This document shows positions 1-9,490 of a stretch of 64,000 bases of DNA, in pieces. Made by a program: the position numbers and the translations under genes. The notes under the pieces are model-generated. The model was not told the DNA's origin. It did not search any database and was given only the letters and a program-made list of their open reading frames with translations. This DNA comes from QFNR01 sp043842855 (lineage in GTDB: Bacteria > Pseudomonadota > Gammaproteobacteria > Burkholderiales > Neisseriaceae), in assembly GCA_043842855.1 (NCBI GenBank), contig JBBPJF010000003.1, positions 186,001-250,000 of the forward strand. The letters are read 5' to 3'. Position 1 is the first letter of the stretch, and each line of letters starts with the position of its first letter.

Positions 1-1
1 A

Positions 2-271
2 ACGGGTTACTGGGTAACTCCGACCTTAGCCCTGATCCGTGAAACTCCACAGGAAACTAGCTTAAACTCCAAGGAAGTAAGCCACCTGCTAATGCCATCT
101 TGCAAGTTGTTGTTAAATGATCGGTCATATCGACACCACTTACCTGCCTGTAAAATCCCAGTTCCAACCGTACACATTCGTTACCAGAATTATTTAATTT
201 GGGGCTTAACCGCAGAAATTTTATACTTCCTTGCGCTGAACTATCGTCGCTTTAGTAGGTTTGGCTCCTAG
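2..271 (+). CDS. C-terminal part of a Nudix CoA pyrophosphatase (NudL-like), cut by the window edge
   Basis: An open frame runs from base 2 to a TAG at 269-271 with no stop, so this is the last 89 codons of a gene that starts outside the window. The peptide contains GYWVTPTLALI near its start and YLIWGLTAEIL near its end. These match the region after the Nudix box in the YeaB/NudL family, where an 'R/W-ITPVL' strand and an 'IWGATA' helix are typical. Family members hydrolyse CoA to 3',5'-ADP and phosphopantetheine. The Nudix box itself lies outside the window, so catalytic competence cannot be judged. The gene converges on purF. Recognition rests on the short C-terminal pattern. Confidence 0.68.
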   Translation, partial: TGYWVTPTLALIRETPQETSLNSKEVSHLLMPSCKLLLNDRSYRHHLPACKIPVPTVHIRYQNYLIWGLTAEILYFLALNYRRFSRFGS

Positions 272-323
272 CACCTAACCTATTTCCTTCTTAGCAGCGC
301 TCGGTAGCGGGCTCTAATCATTT

Positions 324-364
324 CCAGCGGTTTTTTTATGAAATAAAAAATCCACTACTGCTGG
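324..364. terminator. inverted repeat between two convergent genes, probable bidirectional terminator
   Basis: CCAGCGG and a T run (324-337) face an A run and CTGCTGG (344-364), forming a long imperfect hairpin around a three-base loop. It lies exactly between the stop of the Nudix gene and the stop of purF. The U-rich stretch is inside the stem rather than after it, so termination is inferred from shape and position. Confidence 0.5.
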
Positions 365-1813
365 CTAAAAGCAGCCTGTTTTTTCTAGTCCTATTTCTTT
401 GTCAGTAATATATCTTCCATCAAAACAGGAAGTATCTAAGTCTTTAATATTAGGATTTAAACGCCTTATTACTTTAATGAGTTCCTGTAAATCTTGAAAA
501 AATAAACCATCTACTCCTATGGCCTCAGCAATTTCTTTTACAGTACGTCCATTAGCAATAAGTTCTTCCTTAGAAGGCATGTCAATTCCATAAATATTTG
601 GGTATCTGACTTCTGGAGCTGCAGAAGCCATTAAGACACGCTTAGCTCCAGCCAATCTTGCCATTTGAACAATCTCACAGCTAGTATTTCCTCGCACAAT
701 TGAATCATCCACCAGCAGCACACTTTTATTTCTAAACTCTATTTCTACAGTACTTAATTTATGTTTGATTGAACGCTTACGAACCGCTTGCCCGGGCATA
801 ATAAAAGTACGTCCTATATAACGATTTTTAATCAATCCTTCTCGGTATGGGATACCAAGATGTTGAGCCAGTTGTAGCGCAATGGGTCGACTAGTATCTG
901 GAACGGGCATCACTACATCAATAGGCTCCTGAATTTCCTTCTTTACCTTTTCAGCTAGCGTAATCCCCATATCTAAACGTGCTTGATAGACCAATACCCC
1001 ATTGACCACTGAATCAGGACGCGAAAAATAGACATACTCAAATAAGCAAGGAGTCAAAAGTGCATTCCCTGTACAGGGATAGGTATGTAAATTTCCTTCA
1101 AAATCAATGAAAATTACCTCTCCAGGTTGCAAATCCCTCACCAGAGTAAAATCAAGATGGGCCAAGGCTACTGATTCAGAAGCGACCGCATAATCGGTTC
1201 CACCTTTAGGGCTTTCTCTCTTACCGAGTACCAGTGGACGAATACCAAAGGGATCCCTAAAAGCCAACATGCCGTGACCTGCAATCATAGCTATGACCGC
1301 GTATCCTCCCCGTACACGATTATGCACACAATTGATCGCTTTAAATAAATTCTCTTGACTAAGTCTACCACCTACTACGAACCTTTCCAGTTCGTGAGCT
1401 AGAACATTCAATAGCAATTCCGAATCAGAAGTAGTATTAATGTGTCTTAAGTCGTGATGGACGACATCACGAAGCAATTTGGGCACATTAACCAAATTAC
1501 CATTATGTGCGAGTGCAATACCGAAGGGTGAGTTCACATAGAAAGGCTGTGCTTCTTCATTAAGCGCTGCGTTTTTACAGCCAGCGGTGGGATAACGCAC
1601 ATGAGCAATACCAAACTGTCCTACCAAACGGCGCATATCTCGAGTTCTAAAAACATCTCTCACTAAACCTGGCCCTTTGTGAGTATAAAAACTTGAACCG
1701 TCCGTAGTTAAAATACCTGCTGCATCTTGCCCTCGATGTTGTAACATTTGCAGCCCATCGTATAACTCTTGATTGACTGCAGCATGACTCATGATTCCTA
1801 ATACACCACACAT
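365..1813 (-). CDS. purF: amidophosphoribosyltransferase
   Basis: First committed step of purine synthesis: PRPP plus glutamine give 5-phosphoribosylamine. The protein starts MCGVLGI, so Cys2 is the N-terminal nucleophile of the class II glutamine amidotransferase (Ntn) domain. LQHRGQDAAG follows near residue 25. The phosphoribosyltransferase half carries the PRPP loop VLLVDDSIVRGNTS at about residues 362-375. At 482 residues it is close to full length (E. coli about 505). It is the last gene of a minus-strand run after cvpA, the common proteobacterial pairing, and ends in TAG just before the inverted repeat at 324-364. Confidence 0.97.
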   Translation of the reverse strand: MCGVLGIMSHAAVNQELYDGLQMLQHRGQDAAGILTTDGSSFYTHKGPGLVRDVFRTRDMRRLVGQFGIAHVRYPTAGCKNAALNEEAQPFYVNSPFGIALAHNGNLVNVPKLLRDVVHHDLRHINTTSDSELLLNVLAHELERFVVGGRLSQENLFKAINCVHNRVRGGYAVIAMIAGHGMLAFRDPFGIRPLVLGKRESPKGGTDYAVASESVALAHLDFTLVRDLQPGEVIFIDFEGNLHTYPCTGNALLTPCLFEYVYFSRPDSVVNGVLVYQARLDMGITLAEKVKKEIQEPIDVVMPVPDTSRPIALQLAQHLGIPYREGLIKNRYIGRTFIMPGQAVRKRSIKHKLSTVEIEFRNKSVLLVDDSIVRGNTSCEIVQMARLAGAKRVLMASAAPEVRYPNIYGIDMPSKEELIANGRTVKEIAEAIGVDGLFFQDLQELIKVIRRLNPNIKDLDTSCFDGRYITDKEIGLEKTGCF

Positions 1814-1850
1814 ACGTCTTCCCCCTTAGAATGAGCACTCGAGTAAACTG

Positions 1851-2351
1851 CTAAAACTGTTCCCAATGACTTATTAGTTCTGTTCTTTGTTTCAACCTAG
1901 GCAACACTCGAATGAGCAAGTTATTTACATAAGGTAATAAAACTGATTCTTGCCAAACTTTTGTCTGTGTAGCTGGAGTATGACTTAGTAGAAAAACTAC
2001 CCCCATTATGATGAACAAGGCTTTTGCTACTCCAAATGGTATTCCCAACAGACGATTTAGTCCCCCTAACCCGAAAAAAACAAGTATCTTAGTTAAATTT
2101 TTTCCTAGGAAGTGGGTAAGAAAATAAAAGAATATAAAAAAAGCGCCGAAAGCCACTCCATGACGAACCCAAGGAGATTCAATGGAGCTGCCTAATAAAA
2201 AGTCTGAAACAGGTGCATATAACAACCTTGCACTTACCCAAGAAAGAACCCACTTAAGCACAGAGACTATCTCAAAGACTGCCCCACGAACCAACGAAAG
2301 TAGTCCGAAAAAAACTAATAAGGCGATCAGAACGCCATCGATGACATTCAT
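1851..2351 (-). CDS. cvpA: CvpA family inner-membrane protein
   Basis: 166 residues with about four hydrophobic segments and the family pattern: an N-terminal NVIDGVLIALLVFFGLLSLVRG, then GGLNRLLGIPFGVAKA in the middle. CvpA was named for colicin V production; its role is unclear, but it commonly sits next to purF. Here its ATG overlaps the TGA of the upstream SPOR gene (ATGA), so the two are translationally coupled. purF begins 37 bp downstream. Confidence 0.9.
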   Translation of the reverse strand: MNVIDGVLIALLVFFGLLSLVRGAVFEIVSVLKWVLSWVSARLLYAPVSDFLLGSSIESPWVRHGVAFGAFFIFFYFLTHFLGKNLTKILVFFGLGGLNRLLGIPFGVAKALFIIMGVVFLLSHTPATQTKVWQESVLLPYVNNLLIRVLPRLKQRTELISHWEQF

Positions 2352-3382
2352 TGTACTGTTATATTAGCTGTGTAGCCTGCTGCTTCAAGCTTGGTGCGTA
2401 GTTGATCGGCCTGCTTTGCATCTTTATAAACCCCTATTCTTACTCGATAAAGCGCCATGTCTCCTCGCTTAATATTTTCCACTCGACTCGGAAAACCAGC
2501 CTGGCGAAGTTTATTTTTCAAGATTTCTGCCTGAATTGGGTCGCTTAAAGCAGTTACCTGTAAAGTAAGCAATACTTCTTTAGGCTTCTGAGCCTGAGAA
2601 CCTACTAGCATGGTCTTTTCTTTAGTTTGAGGACGAGCAGTAGAAGCTTTAGAAATATTTTTAGAAGGAGTTTTGCTGAGCTTTGGGCTATAGGAAGTTA
2701 TTACCGGGGGAGGATAATTTTCCACTAGTCCCTCCCTATTGTTGTCTTTAACCAAGGTTTGGCTACCCTTTGGCGATACTGGATTTGTTTGTTTAACCTT
2801 CTTGACTCCTGCTGAAGCCACAGCAGGCTGCCCTCCTTCGGTCATCTTACCTGGAACTGGTATAGAGCCTGAAGTCTCTTGTGTGATCTGAGAAACAGGG
2901 TTATCCACTTTGGGCACAAGTCTAGGATGAGAAAAATTTCCTGCTAATGGTTTTGCAGAGGAAGTATTCTGAGCAATTTTCTTCAATTTAGTTTTTGGAG
3001 CCCCAGTTTTCAGGGGGCTGGAAAACCGATCACTGGTAACTGTATCCTGTGCCATAAAAGGTGGTTCAACAATAGTGTGACTCCCTGGTACTGGCTGAAC
3101 AATTTCGCCAGAGCTAACTTCTGCGGCTCGAACAGCTTCTTCAAAAATCTGCTGGCTAGAAAATATTTGTGCTGGCGAAGATGTACCTAAAAAATTCTCA
3201 TTCTCTAGTTCTGCATGGGACAAAGCTTCTGCTTCAGTAACGGCTGGCGCTGGGGCCTCCTTCATATCTCGGAGTATGTGATAGGAAATCAACATAATCA
3301 TTAATGCAGCCAGCAAGGCAACTATCAAACGGATACGATTCTTTCGTTTAAGTGCCGCATACACTTCCTCGTTCGAGACCAT
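2348..3382 (-). CDS. dedD: SPOR-domain protein, DedD-like
   Basis: 344 residues. There is a short cytoplasmic N-terminus, one transmembrane helix (about residues 18-38) and a long low-complexity periplasmic linker rich in Pro, Ser, Lys and Thr. The C-terminal SPOR domain (about 270-344) begins LLTLQVTALSDPIQAEILKN and ends in two beta-alpha units with LYRVRIGVYKDAKQAD. SPOR domains bind denuded septal peptidoglycan, so the protein probably acts at the division septum. The linker is longer than in E. coli DedD (220 residues), as in many betaproteobacterial homologues. It lies between folC and cvpA, the usual order. An AAGGGG ribosome site precedes the ATG. Confidence 0.85.
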   Translation of the reverse strand: MVSNEEVYAALKRKNRIRLIVALLAALMIMLISYHILRDMKEAPAPAVTEAEALSHAELENENFLGTSSPAQIFSSQQIFEEAVRAAEVSSGEIVQPVPGSHTIVEPPFMAQDTVTSDRFSSPLKTGAPKTKLKKIAQNTSSAKPLAGNFSHPRLVPKVDNPVSQITQETSGSIPVPGKMTEGGQPAVASAGVKKVKQTNPVSPKGSQTLVKDNNREGLVENYPPPVITSYSPKLSKTPSKNISKASTARPQTKEKTMLVGSQAQKPKEVLLTLQVTALSDPIQAEILKNKLRQAGFPSRVENIKRGDMALYRVRIGVYKDAKQADQLRTKLEAAGYTANITVQ

Positions 3383-3403
3383 CTTATCCCCTTCCTCATG
3401 GTG

Positions 3404-4681
3404 CTAAGCATCCATTATCTCTGAGACCGTAAAAAACGAGCCAAACACTACGATCTGATCTTCGGGAGACACTATCCCCTTGGCGTAATGGTAGGCATCT
3501 TTGATTGAAGCAAAACTCTCGACTGATGTAATACCTTCAGATATCAAGATTTCACGTATTCTAGCACAGGGCAAAGCCCGTTCAGTATTTAATGTTGCTA
3601 TACACCATAGCTGAAATTCATTTTTTAGCAGTCTAACTACACCTCTAATATCCTTATCGGCAAGCATACTAAATACAGCTATTTTTTTAGGCGCAAAAGG
3701 TAAAAAAGCTAAATTTTTTTTTAGCTCTGAAATTGCATGCGGATTATGGCCCACGTCTAATACTACCATAGGACGATTGGGCAGAATTTGAAAACGACCT
3801 GGATGTACTACATTAATGAGCCCCTTTTTAATCGCTCCTAAATCTACTGGCAGTCGCTGATATAAACAACTCAGCGCACATAATGCAACTGCCGCATTAG
3901 CCAATTGATAGCTACCTCTGAGGATAGGAAGTGGTAAAGCATGCCATTGATGGGCTATGTGACCACCTTCATGGATGGGATGAAAGTAGAAAGACCATTG
4001 CTCTCCTAAAACTTTATAGCTATAACCTATCCCAAGTCGATATTCGACCGCTCCAATAGTAGCGATATGCTCTAGAAGCTTACGTGGAGGATCCTTTTCT
4101 CCTACAATAGCAGGCTGCTTTGCACGGAAAATGCCAGCCTTTTCATAACCTATCTCCTCACGAGTATCACCAAGGTATTCTTGATGGTCTAGGTGAACGT
4201 TTGTCACGATAGAAACATCTGGTTCAAATACATTTACTGCATCGAGTCGTCCTCCCATCCCTACTTCTAAAATAATCACTTCTACATGCTGTGCTAAAAA
4301 AATTAGCATTGCTGCTAAAGTATTCACTTCAAAAAAAGTAAGTTCTATACTCCCTCGCTTACACTCTATCATTTCAAAAGCCGCAATAATGACTTCATCG
4401 CTTACTGCCTGACCGTCAATGCAAATCCTTTCGTTATAACGCCATAAATGGGGACTAAAAAAAGTCCCAACGCGGTAGCCAGCTTGTCGATAGATAGAAC
4501 TCAAAAAAGCGCAAGTAGACCCTTTACCATTAGTTCCACCTACCAAAAAGATAGGTACCTTGATCTCCCAGCCCATCTTTTTCACTACTTGACCAATGCG
4601 TTCCAGACCTAAATCGATAACTTTCCCTTGTGAAGTATAAGTCCAATGTTCCAACCACTCCGCCAACCCTTTTGGTTGCAT
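3404..4681 (-). CDS. folC: bifunctional dihydrofolate synthase / folylpolyglutamate synthase
   Basis: Adds glutamate to dihydropteroate and to reduced folates. The P-loop GGTNGKGST is at residues 48-56, and the Mur-ligase-like pattern VILEVGMGGRLDAVN follows, then TNVHLDHQEYLG. The length of 425 residues is normal. The AAGGAG ribosome site for folC overlaps the end of the upstream YgfX-like gene, whose stop is one base before the folC ATG, so the genes are tightly linked. The downstream gene is the SPOR protein. Confidence 0.95.
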   Translation of the reverse strand: MQPKGLAEWLEHWTYTSQGKVIDLGLERIGQVVKKMGWEIKVPIFLVGGTNGKGSTCAFLSSIYRQAGYRVGTFFSPHLWRYNERICIDGQAVSDEVIIAAFEMIECKRGSIELTFFEVNTLAAMLIFLAQHVEVIILEVGMGGRLDAVNVFEPDVSIVTNVHLDHQEYLGDTREEIGYEKAGIFRAKQPAIVGEKDPPRKLLEHIATIGAVEYRLGIGYSYKVLGEQWSFYFHPIHEGGHIAHQWHALPLPILRGSYQLANAAVALCALSCLYQRLPVDLGAIKKGLINVVHPGRFQILPNRPMVVLDVGHNPHAISELKKNLAFLPFAPKKIAVFSMLADKDIRGVVRLLKNEFQLWCIATLNTERALPCARIREILISEGITSVESFASIKDAYHYAKGIVSPEDQIVVFGSFFTVSEIMDA

Positions 4682-4682
4682 T

Positions 4683-5111
4683 TCAATGCTCCTTATCTCT
4701 AATGGTCTGAGGAACTAACCAATTTACCCATAGAAAGAGTTGATGATACTCCTGGCTAGAACACATATCCGTAAACACAGTCTGTGTCTTTAAACCAGCA
4801 GGGCTACGCCACTTTAACACCATCCAGTAATTACTTTTGAATAATACTTGCTCTAACTGCACGCATTGAGGAGGCCCTACCTTGGAAAGGAACAGGTGCA
4901 CCTCACCGTTGGGTTTAATTTCAATTTTATCTACATAATTTCGCTGATAATTGACTAATGCATATGCGTAGCTTAATCCTATCAAGAAAAGCAGGAGCAT
5001 AGCTGTCCCGCCTTCATAAAAAGCTACTACCGCCCCGAAGGTCACTAAATGCAATCCAGTAATCAACAGCGTATGGATAAGCGAAGCTTTAAATTGGATT
5101 TTCAAGTACAC
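4683..5111 (-). CDS. YgfX/CptA-like small membrane protein
   Basis: 142 residues. There are two close hydrophobic segments at about 12-60 and then a soluble tail with WMVLKWRSPAG, a DMCSSQEY segment and a final LFLWVNW. This order (two helices, a basic YQRNYVD stretch, a small beta domain, then a 'D-S/M-...-LR..L' end) resembles YgfX of E. coli. YgfX was described as a toxin on FtsZ and MreB and is otherwise linked to SdhE. The start is GTG with GGGAAGG upstream. No SdhE-like gene is next to it here. It could instead be an unrelated two-helix protein; the match is by topology and a few residues. Confidence 0.5.
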   Translation of the reverse strand: MYLKIQFKASLIHTLLITGLHLVTFGAVVAFYEGGTAMLLLFLIGLSYAYALVNYQRNYVDKIEIKPNGEVHLFLSKVGPPQCVQLEQVLFKSNYWMVLKWRSPAGLKTQTVFTDMCSSQEYHQLFLWVNWLVPQTIRDKEH

Positions 5112-5128
5112 CCTTAAAGCCTTCCCTG

Positions 5129-5494
5129 CTAGTTATCCTCTAGAGAGTGATTAGTTATTGTGGCATCTACTAGATCTAGCACTTCATCTAAGATTTCTAT
5201 ATCAAAAAATTCCCAAAAATCAGCAAGATCCATACTGCTAGGCCAACGCTCTCTGTCCTCAAACCAGCTGCCTACTTCTAACTCAAATAGTGGTAGGTAC
5301 CGCTCCCCAACGTAAGTCATAATTTCTTCAGGCGTTGCTTGCTGAGGTACTAAAAGAGTACGACAGTTAACTCTAATCTGTTCTAGCGTTAGCTCACGCC
5401 CTAGACCATCCTCTGCAAGATTTTGATTCAGCCAGGTTAAAAAAGCTGCCGAAGGCTTCAAGATAACTGCGGAGCGATCTACTAAGTACAACAC
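5129..5494 (-). CDS. conserved acidic protein of unknown function
   Basis: 121 residues, strongly acidic. It starts MLYLVDRSAVILKPSAAFL, and central features include LTLEQIRVNCRTLLVP, a Glu-rich helix with YVGERYLPLFELEVGSWF, and DLADFWEFFDIEILDEVLDL near the end. Similar small proteins are conserved in many beta- and gammaproteobacteria without a known role. No signal peptide or membrane helix is seen. The start is GTG with an AGGGG ribosome site. It lies between argS and the YgfX-like gene with short gaps, so it is probably co-transcribed with them. Confidence 0.6.
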   Translation of the reverse strand: MLYLVDRSAVILKPSAAFLTWLNQNLAEDGLGRELTLEQIRVNCRTLLVPQQATPEEIMTYVGERYLPLFELEVGSWFEDRERWPSSMDLADFWEFFDIEILDEVLDLVDATITNHSLEDN

Positions 5495-5505
5495 TGTTTT
5501 CCCCT

Positions 5506-7233
5506 TTATAAACGTTCTACTACATCAATACCTAATAAGCTCAAGCCTCTTTGTAGAGTAGCACCTGTTAACGCTGCTAGTCCCAAACGAGCCAACTTTG
5601 TATTAGTATCTGCTTTCAATACTTCACAAACCTCATAAAAACGACTGAATACAGTCGTTAGCTGGTAAAGATAATTAGCCAGATAATGAGGATTGTTAGT
5701 TTCTGTTACCTGTACTAGTACTCCTTCCAGCTGCAATAACAAGACGGCTAAGCGCTTTTCTAGCTCTTCTGTATACTCATATTCTACTATCCAGGCTTTG
5801 TTAGAGACCTCAGCCTTCTTCAATAAACTATTGATTCTAGCGTAAGCGTATTGCAAATAGGGAGCTGTGTTTCCCTCTAGAGAAAGCATATGATCCCACT
5901 GAAATAAGTAGTCACTTAATCTATTTTTGGAAAGATCTGCATATTTCACTGCACCTAAACCAACTACTTTCGCAATTTGTTGTTTTTGAGAATTATCTAA
6001 GTGAGGGTTTTTTTCAGTAACCAACCGTTCAGCTCGAAGTACTGCTTCATCTAGAAGCGTTTCTAATTTAATAGTATCCCCCTGTCTAGTTTTAAAAGGT
6101 TTGCCATCTGAACCCTTCATGGTGCCGAATGCTACGTGTTCAGCATGGACACTTTCAGGTAACCATCCAGCCTGTTTTGCGACACTAAACAATGCCTTAA
6201 AGTATAAACTCTGCCTGGAATCAACTACGTAAATCAGTCGAGTGGCTTGTAAGCGCTTTAGATTATCGCGTAGACATGCCAGGTCAGTAGTCGAATACAG
6301 ATAGCCACCATCTTTTTTCTGAATAATAAAAACTGCTGGTTTACCCTCTTCATCTTTATATTCAGTGAGGTAAACTAATTTGGTTCCTTCCTCTTCGACA
6401 GCGATGCCTTTTTCAAGCAGAGAAGCTACTATTTCTGGTAGCTCCTCGTTGTATTCAGATTCACCCTTTATATCTGCCGGTTGGAGAAGTACTCCCAAGC
6501 GCTCATATATTGCTTGTACGTGCTTAAGAGAAATTGAAATGAAACGTTGCCAATAGGTTAAGATTACTGGATCATAATGCTGTAATTGCACCACAGCTTC
6601 TCTAGCTTTAGTTGCAAAGAATTCATCTGTGTCAAATTGTTGTTTTGCTTGTCGATAAAAACCTTCTAGGTCTGCGAGCGCCATGGGTTGCTCGTTTTTT
6701 TGCTCTTCTTTCATTAGGAATGCTACTAACATGCCAAACTGCGTTCCCCAATCTCCCACGTGATTTTGAGCAATAACTTTTGCGCCCATAAACTGATAAA
6801 TCCGATTTAGACTATCTCCGATAATAGTAGAGCGCAAATGTCCAACGTGCATTTCCTTTGCTAGATTAGGAGAGGAATAGTCTAGTACAACAGTTTCTTG
6901 CTTTAAATTGGGTGAAACCTCCAAACGATCACTCCTCAATGCCCGATTAACCCATTGATTTAAAAATTTCCCTTTTATGCGTAAATTAATAAACCCGGGG
7001 CCAGCGACCTGAATATTATCAATCAAGTGGTTTGCCTGCACATAAGCAATCACGCGTTGTGCTAAATTATGCGGCGGCTCACGCCTTTTTTTAGCAGCAG
7101 CCATAATACCATTTACCTGATAATCTCCAAATTGAGGATTTCTAGCGGGTTGCAAAACAACCGGCTCATTCACCAAACCCGCTTTATTGAAAGCTTGTTG
7201 GAATACGTCTGAAAGTAAACAGTCTATATTCAT
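5506..7233 (-). CDS. argS: arginyl-tRNA synthetase
   Basis: Charges tRNA-Arg. The N-terminal additional domain comes first. The class I signature HVGH is at residues 129-132 within SPNLAKEMHVGHLRSTIIGD, as typical for ArgRS. MKGSDGKPFKTRQGD replaces a canonical KMSKS loop, also an ArgRS trait. The C-terminal DALR anticodon-binding domain ends with LQRGLSLLGIDVVERL. The length of 575 is normal. It is the first gene of the minus-strand run to purF. No clear Shine-Dalgarno precedes the ATG. Confidence 0.97.
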   Translation of the reverse strand: MNIDCLLSDVFQQAFNKAGLVNEPVVLQPARNPQFGDYQVNGIMAAAKKRREPPHNLAQRVIAYVQANHLIDNIQVAGPGFINLRIKGKFLNQWVNRALRSDRLEVSPNLKQETVVLDYSSPNLAKEMHVGHLRSTIIGDSLNRIYQFMGAKVIAQNHVGDWGTQFGMLVAFLMKEEQKNEQPMALADLEGFYRQAKQQFDTDEFFATKAREAVVQLQHYDPVILTYWQRFISISLKHVQAIYERLGVLLQPADIKGESEYNEELPEIVASLLEKGIAVEEEGTKLVYLTEYKDEEGKPAVFIIQKKDGGYLYSTTDLACLRDNLKRLQATRLIYVVDSRQSLYFKALFSVAKQAGWLPESVHAEHVAFGTMKGSDGKPFKTRQGDTIKLETLLDEAVLRAERLVTEKNPHLDNSQKQQIAKVVGLGAVKYADLSKNRLSDYLFQWDHMLSLEGNTAPYLQYAYARINSLLKKAEVSNKAWIVEYEYTEELEKRLAVLLLQLEGVLVQVTETNNPHYLANYLYQLTTVFSRFYEVCEVLKADTNTKLARLGLAALTGATLQRGLSLLGIDVVERL

Positions 7234-8073
7234 GTTAGCAGTTATTTTTCCTTAAGTAGGATTCAAACGAAAACCCATAAGTTTAAACTAAAATGGACTG
7301 TTTAAAAAATATTTCTAATTGAATTTAGGAGGGAAATGCGGCAAAACTGCCAATCAGCAAAAATTGAAGAAGTACACCTGTTAAAGCTTTACAGGTGGCT
7401 TGCTTAGATAGAGATCAGCACCACCCAAGTAAGCAACCTTGATTGGGTAGCCATGAGCAACTAAGGATTCCTCTTATAGCCTCATACCCCAAAGCCAAAC
7501 CGAGCGCGCAAGGAGAACGAACCAACATGCACCTCTCCTCAACACTTTTTAGAACTAAATTTGAAGAAATCAACATAATTTCCAACTCGGTTGCGAGCTA
7601 AAATCCCTATCTTGCAGTAAGATGTTGAGCCTGAGCCAACCATTTAAAATAAGCACTAATACAATAAATATATCATGCGTACCTAAACATCCAATACTTT
7701 AACTGGTTAAGCCCTTAACAGTTAATGGAAGCGCTTCAGCGTAGCAAGAACAACGCTCAAACTTATGCTTATTGCAGAAAATCATGGACTACTTTAAAGA
7801 AAAGTCCTTTCTTTAGTTGCTTAGCACACTTTTAATTCTATAACTTCAGTTGAGATAAGTGAGAGTTAAGTTGGAAAAGTGACTTACTAGCTCTGCCCCT
7901 AGCAACCTAATTCTATACCTATAGGAAAACCCGGTCCAATTACCTAACCCAAATCAAAGTTACCTCAGATCCGCTCTGTTGCCATAAGCTAACCTGTAGA
8001 TTCATCATGGTTTCTCCGCCTTAATAGTAAGTTCCTCTAAAAAATAATAGGTTCTCAACTTCAGACCGAGAGC
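7234..8073. other. 840-bp stretch without a convincing gene, containing palindromes
   Basis: No long open frame. A near-perfect palindrome lies at 7376-7396 (ACCTGT, AAAGCTT centre, ACAGGT), and a TTGCTTA/TAAGCAA pair flanks it downstream. Two very short plus-strand frames have good ribosome sites: 23 codons from 7336 after AGGAGGG, and 24 codons from 7527. The minus strand at about 7385-7480 has a short open stretch with AHGYPIKVAYLGGADLYLSK, which may be a gene fossil but is not recognised. Confidence 0.4.
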
Positions 8074-8547
8074 TTAAACTTTTAGTGCTTTAAATTCATC
8101 CTTGCTTCGACTCAGGGCCCTTTCTCGATAGGGGTTATTAGTTAATTTTGTAGGCAGAACGCCAAGTATCGCAAAGCCAGACAAGGGAATCATATGTTCC
8201 TGACTATGATGCAAGCTATGTGCAAGCACCACCTGAAGAGCAACTAAAAAAACGTGTAAGAGCACAACCCACCATCCTGAATAACCCGCATCGTGTAAAC
8301 GTCTTACCTCTATAGAAACTCGGAGAATCATTGCGTATGATGATATTAACACCATTGGTATCGACCCAATAATGTTCGCTGCATCCGATCCCATGCCTGC
8401 GCGAATAGCCAAGTTTCTTATGGGGGCCTCAACAAAAAAGGCTAAAAAGCAAACTGATAGCACAACAAAAAGTAAAAGCCCAAGAGCTGTAATCCAAAAT
8501 TCCTTTTTACTAGCAATTCCATAGCGAAAGGGGTGAAAAATAAACAT
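8074..8547 (-). CDS. DUF805 membrane protein, tandem copy 1
   Basis: About 157 residues from the ATG at 8547, chosen because AAAGGA sits seven bases upstream and because the other two copies begin at the same residue; an upstream ATG at 8598 has no such site. The protein begins FIFHPFRYGIASKKEFW, has about four hydrophobic helices and carries RRLHDAGYSGWW, the hallmark of the DUF805 family. It ends in a short basic tail with TKLTNNPYRERALSRSK. The function of the family is unknown. It is the last of three tandem paralogues and ends with the residues FKALKV. Confidence 0.88.
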   Translation of the reverse strand: MFIFHPFRYGIASKKEFWITALGLLLFVVLSVCFLAFFVEAPIRNLAIRAGMGSDAANIIGSIPMVLISSYAMILRVSIEVRRLHDAGYSGWWVVLLHVFLVALQVVLAHSLHHSQEHMIPLSGFAILGVLPTKLTNNPYRERALSRSKDEFKALKV

Positions 8548-8748
8548 AGTACTATCCTTTGAAAGGCAAAATCGAATTAATGCTTGCCCAAAACACAATC
8601 GCGATTATGTAGATAACAGTCTCTCTTGCTTAGGCTTTAGAGCAAAAAAGCATTGCTAAAGTGAAGCCATCTACCTTCTCTAACAGTAGCCTCTTAAAGC
8701 CCAATATCTGCACCTCACTAACTAGAACCAAGCTTAAAGTTCTGTTTT

Positions 8749-9264
8749 TTAAACTTCACTCTCGTTCCGACGTAGGGCCTTGTCTCGATAGGGGTTATTA
8801 GTTAATTTCGTGGGAAAAAGCCCGAGTATGGTTACGGCTACTAAATGGAGGCCGAAAACAATCATATCATTTAACCAATAGGCTGAATTCACACCTAAAA
8901 ATGTAGCGTGACTTTGACTCTGATAGACAAAAGCATACGTAAATACTGCCTGCAAAACATAAATACACGCTTGGACAAGTATAACCCACCACCCTGAGTA
9001 ACCCGCATCGTGTAAACGTCTTACCCGAATAGAAACTTGTAGTATAAGCAGATATACTGCTACTAAAAGTGCTAGTATTGGCATGACAACACTTGTAACA
9101 GTCCCCAAATCTACGTTCAAGCGAACAGCAAGGTTTCTTATGAATGCGTTGAGAAACCCTATAATAAAAGCTACCAATTCATTACAGACTAAAAGTCCAA
9201 CACTTGTAATCCAAAATTCCTTTTTACCAGCAACTCCATAGCGAAAGGGGTGAAAAATAAACAT
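8749..9264 (-). CDS. DUF805 membrane protein, tandem copy 2
   Basis: 171 residues with the same start (FIFHPFRYGVAGKKEFW), the RRLHDAGYSGWW motif and the NPYRDKALRR tail. An AAAGGA ribosome site lies before the ATG. The middle helices diverge from copies 1 and 3 while the two ends are nearly constant. The roughly 200-bp spacer to copy 1 shares blocks with the spacer between copies 2 and 3 (for example CCTCTTAAAGCCC), so the duplicated unit included intergenic DNA. Confidence 0.88.
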   Translation of the reverse strand: MFIFHPFRYGVAGKKEFWITSVGLLVCNELVAFIIGFLNAFIRNLAVRLNVDLGTVTSVVMPILALLVAVYLLILQVSIRVRRLHDAGYSGWWVILVQACIYVLQAVFTYAFVYQSQSHATFLGVNSAYWLNDMIVFGLHLVAVTILGLFPTKLTNNPYRDKALRRNESEV

Positions 9265-9490
9265 AATATCTATCCTTTATAAAGGCAAAACCAAATCAAT
9301 GCTTGTCTAAAATAGGAGGATGATGATACCCATCATAGTCCTGTGGAGGTTGAAAAATATAAGTGCCACTTCATTCCAGCTTGAAGGCTGTAGAGCAAAA
9401 AACGCCTTGGTGAAGTGAAGACAACCCCCTTTCCTAATAACAGCCTCTTAAAGCCCAGTGTCTGCACAACCCTAATCGCAGACCCCAGAC

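Noticed and set aside
7240..7280. T-loop-like sequence (GTTTGAATCC on the minus strand) suggesting a tRNA
   Set aside because: No acceptor, D or anticodon stems could be paired around it. No tRNA was found in the window.
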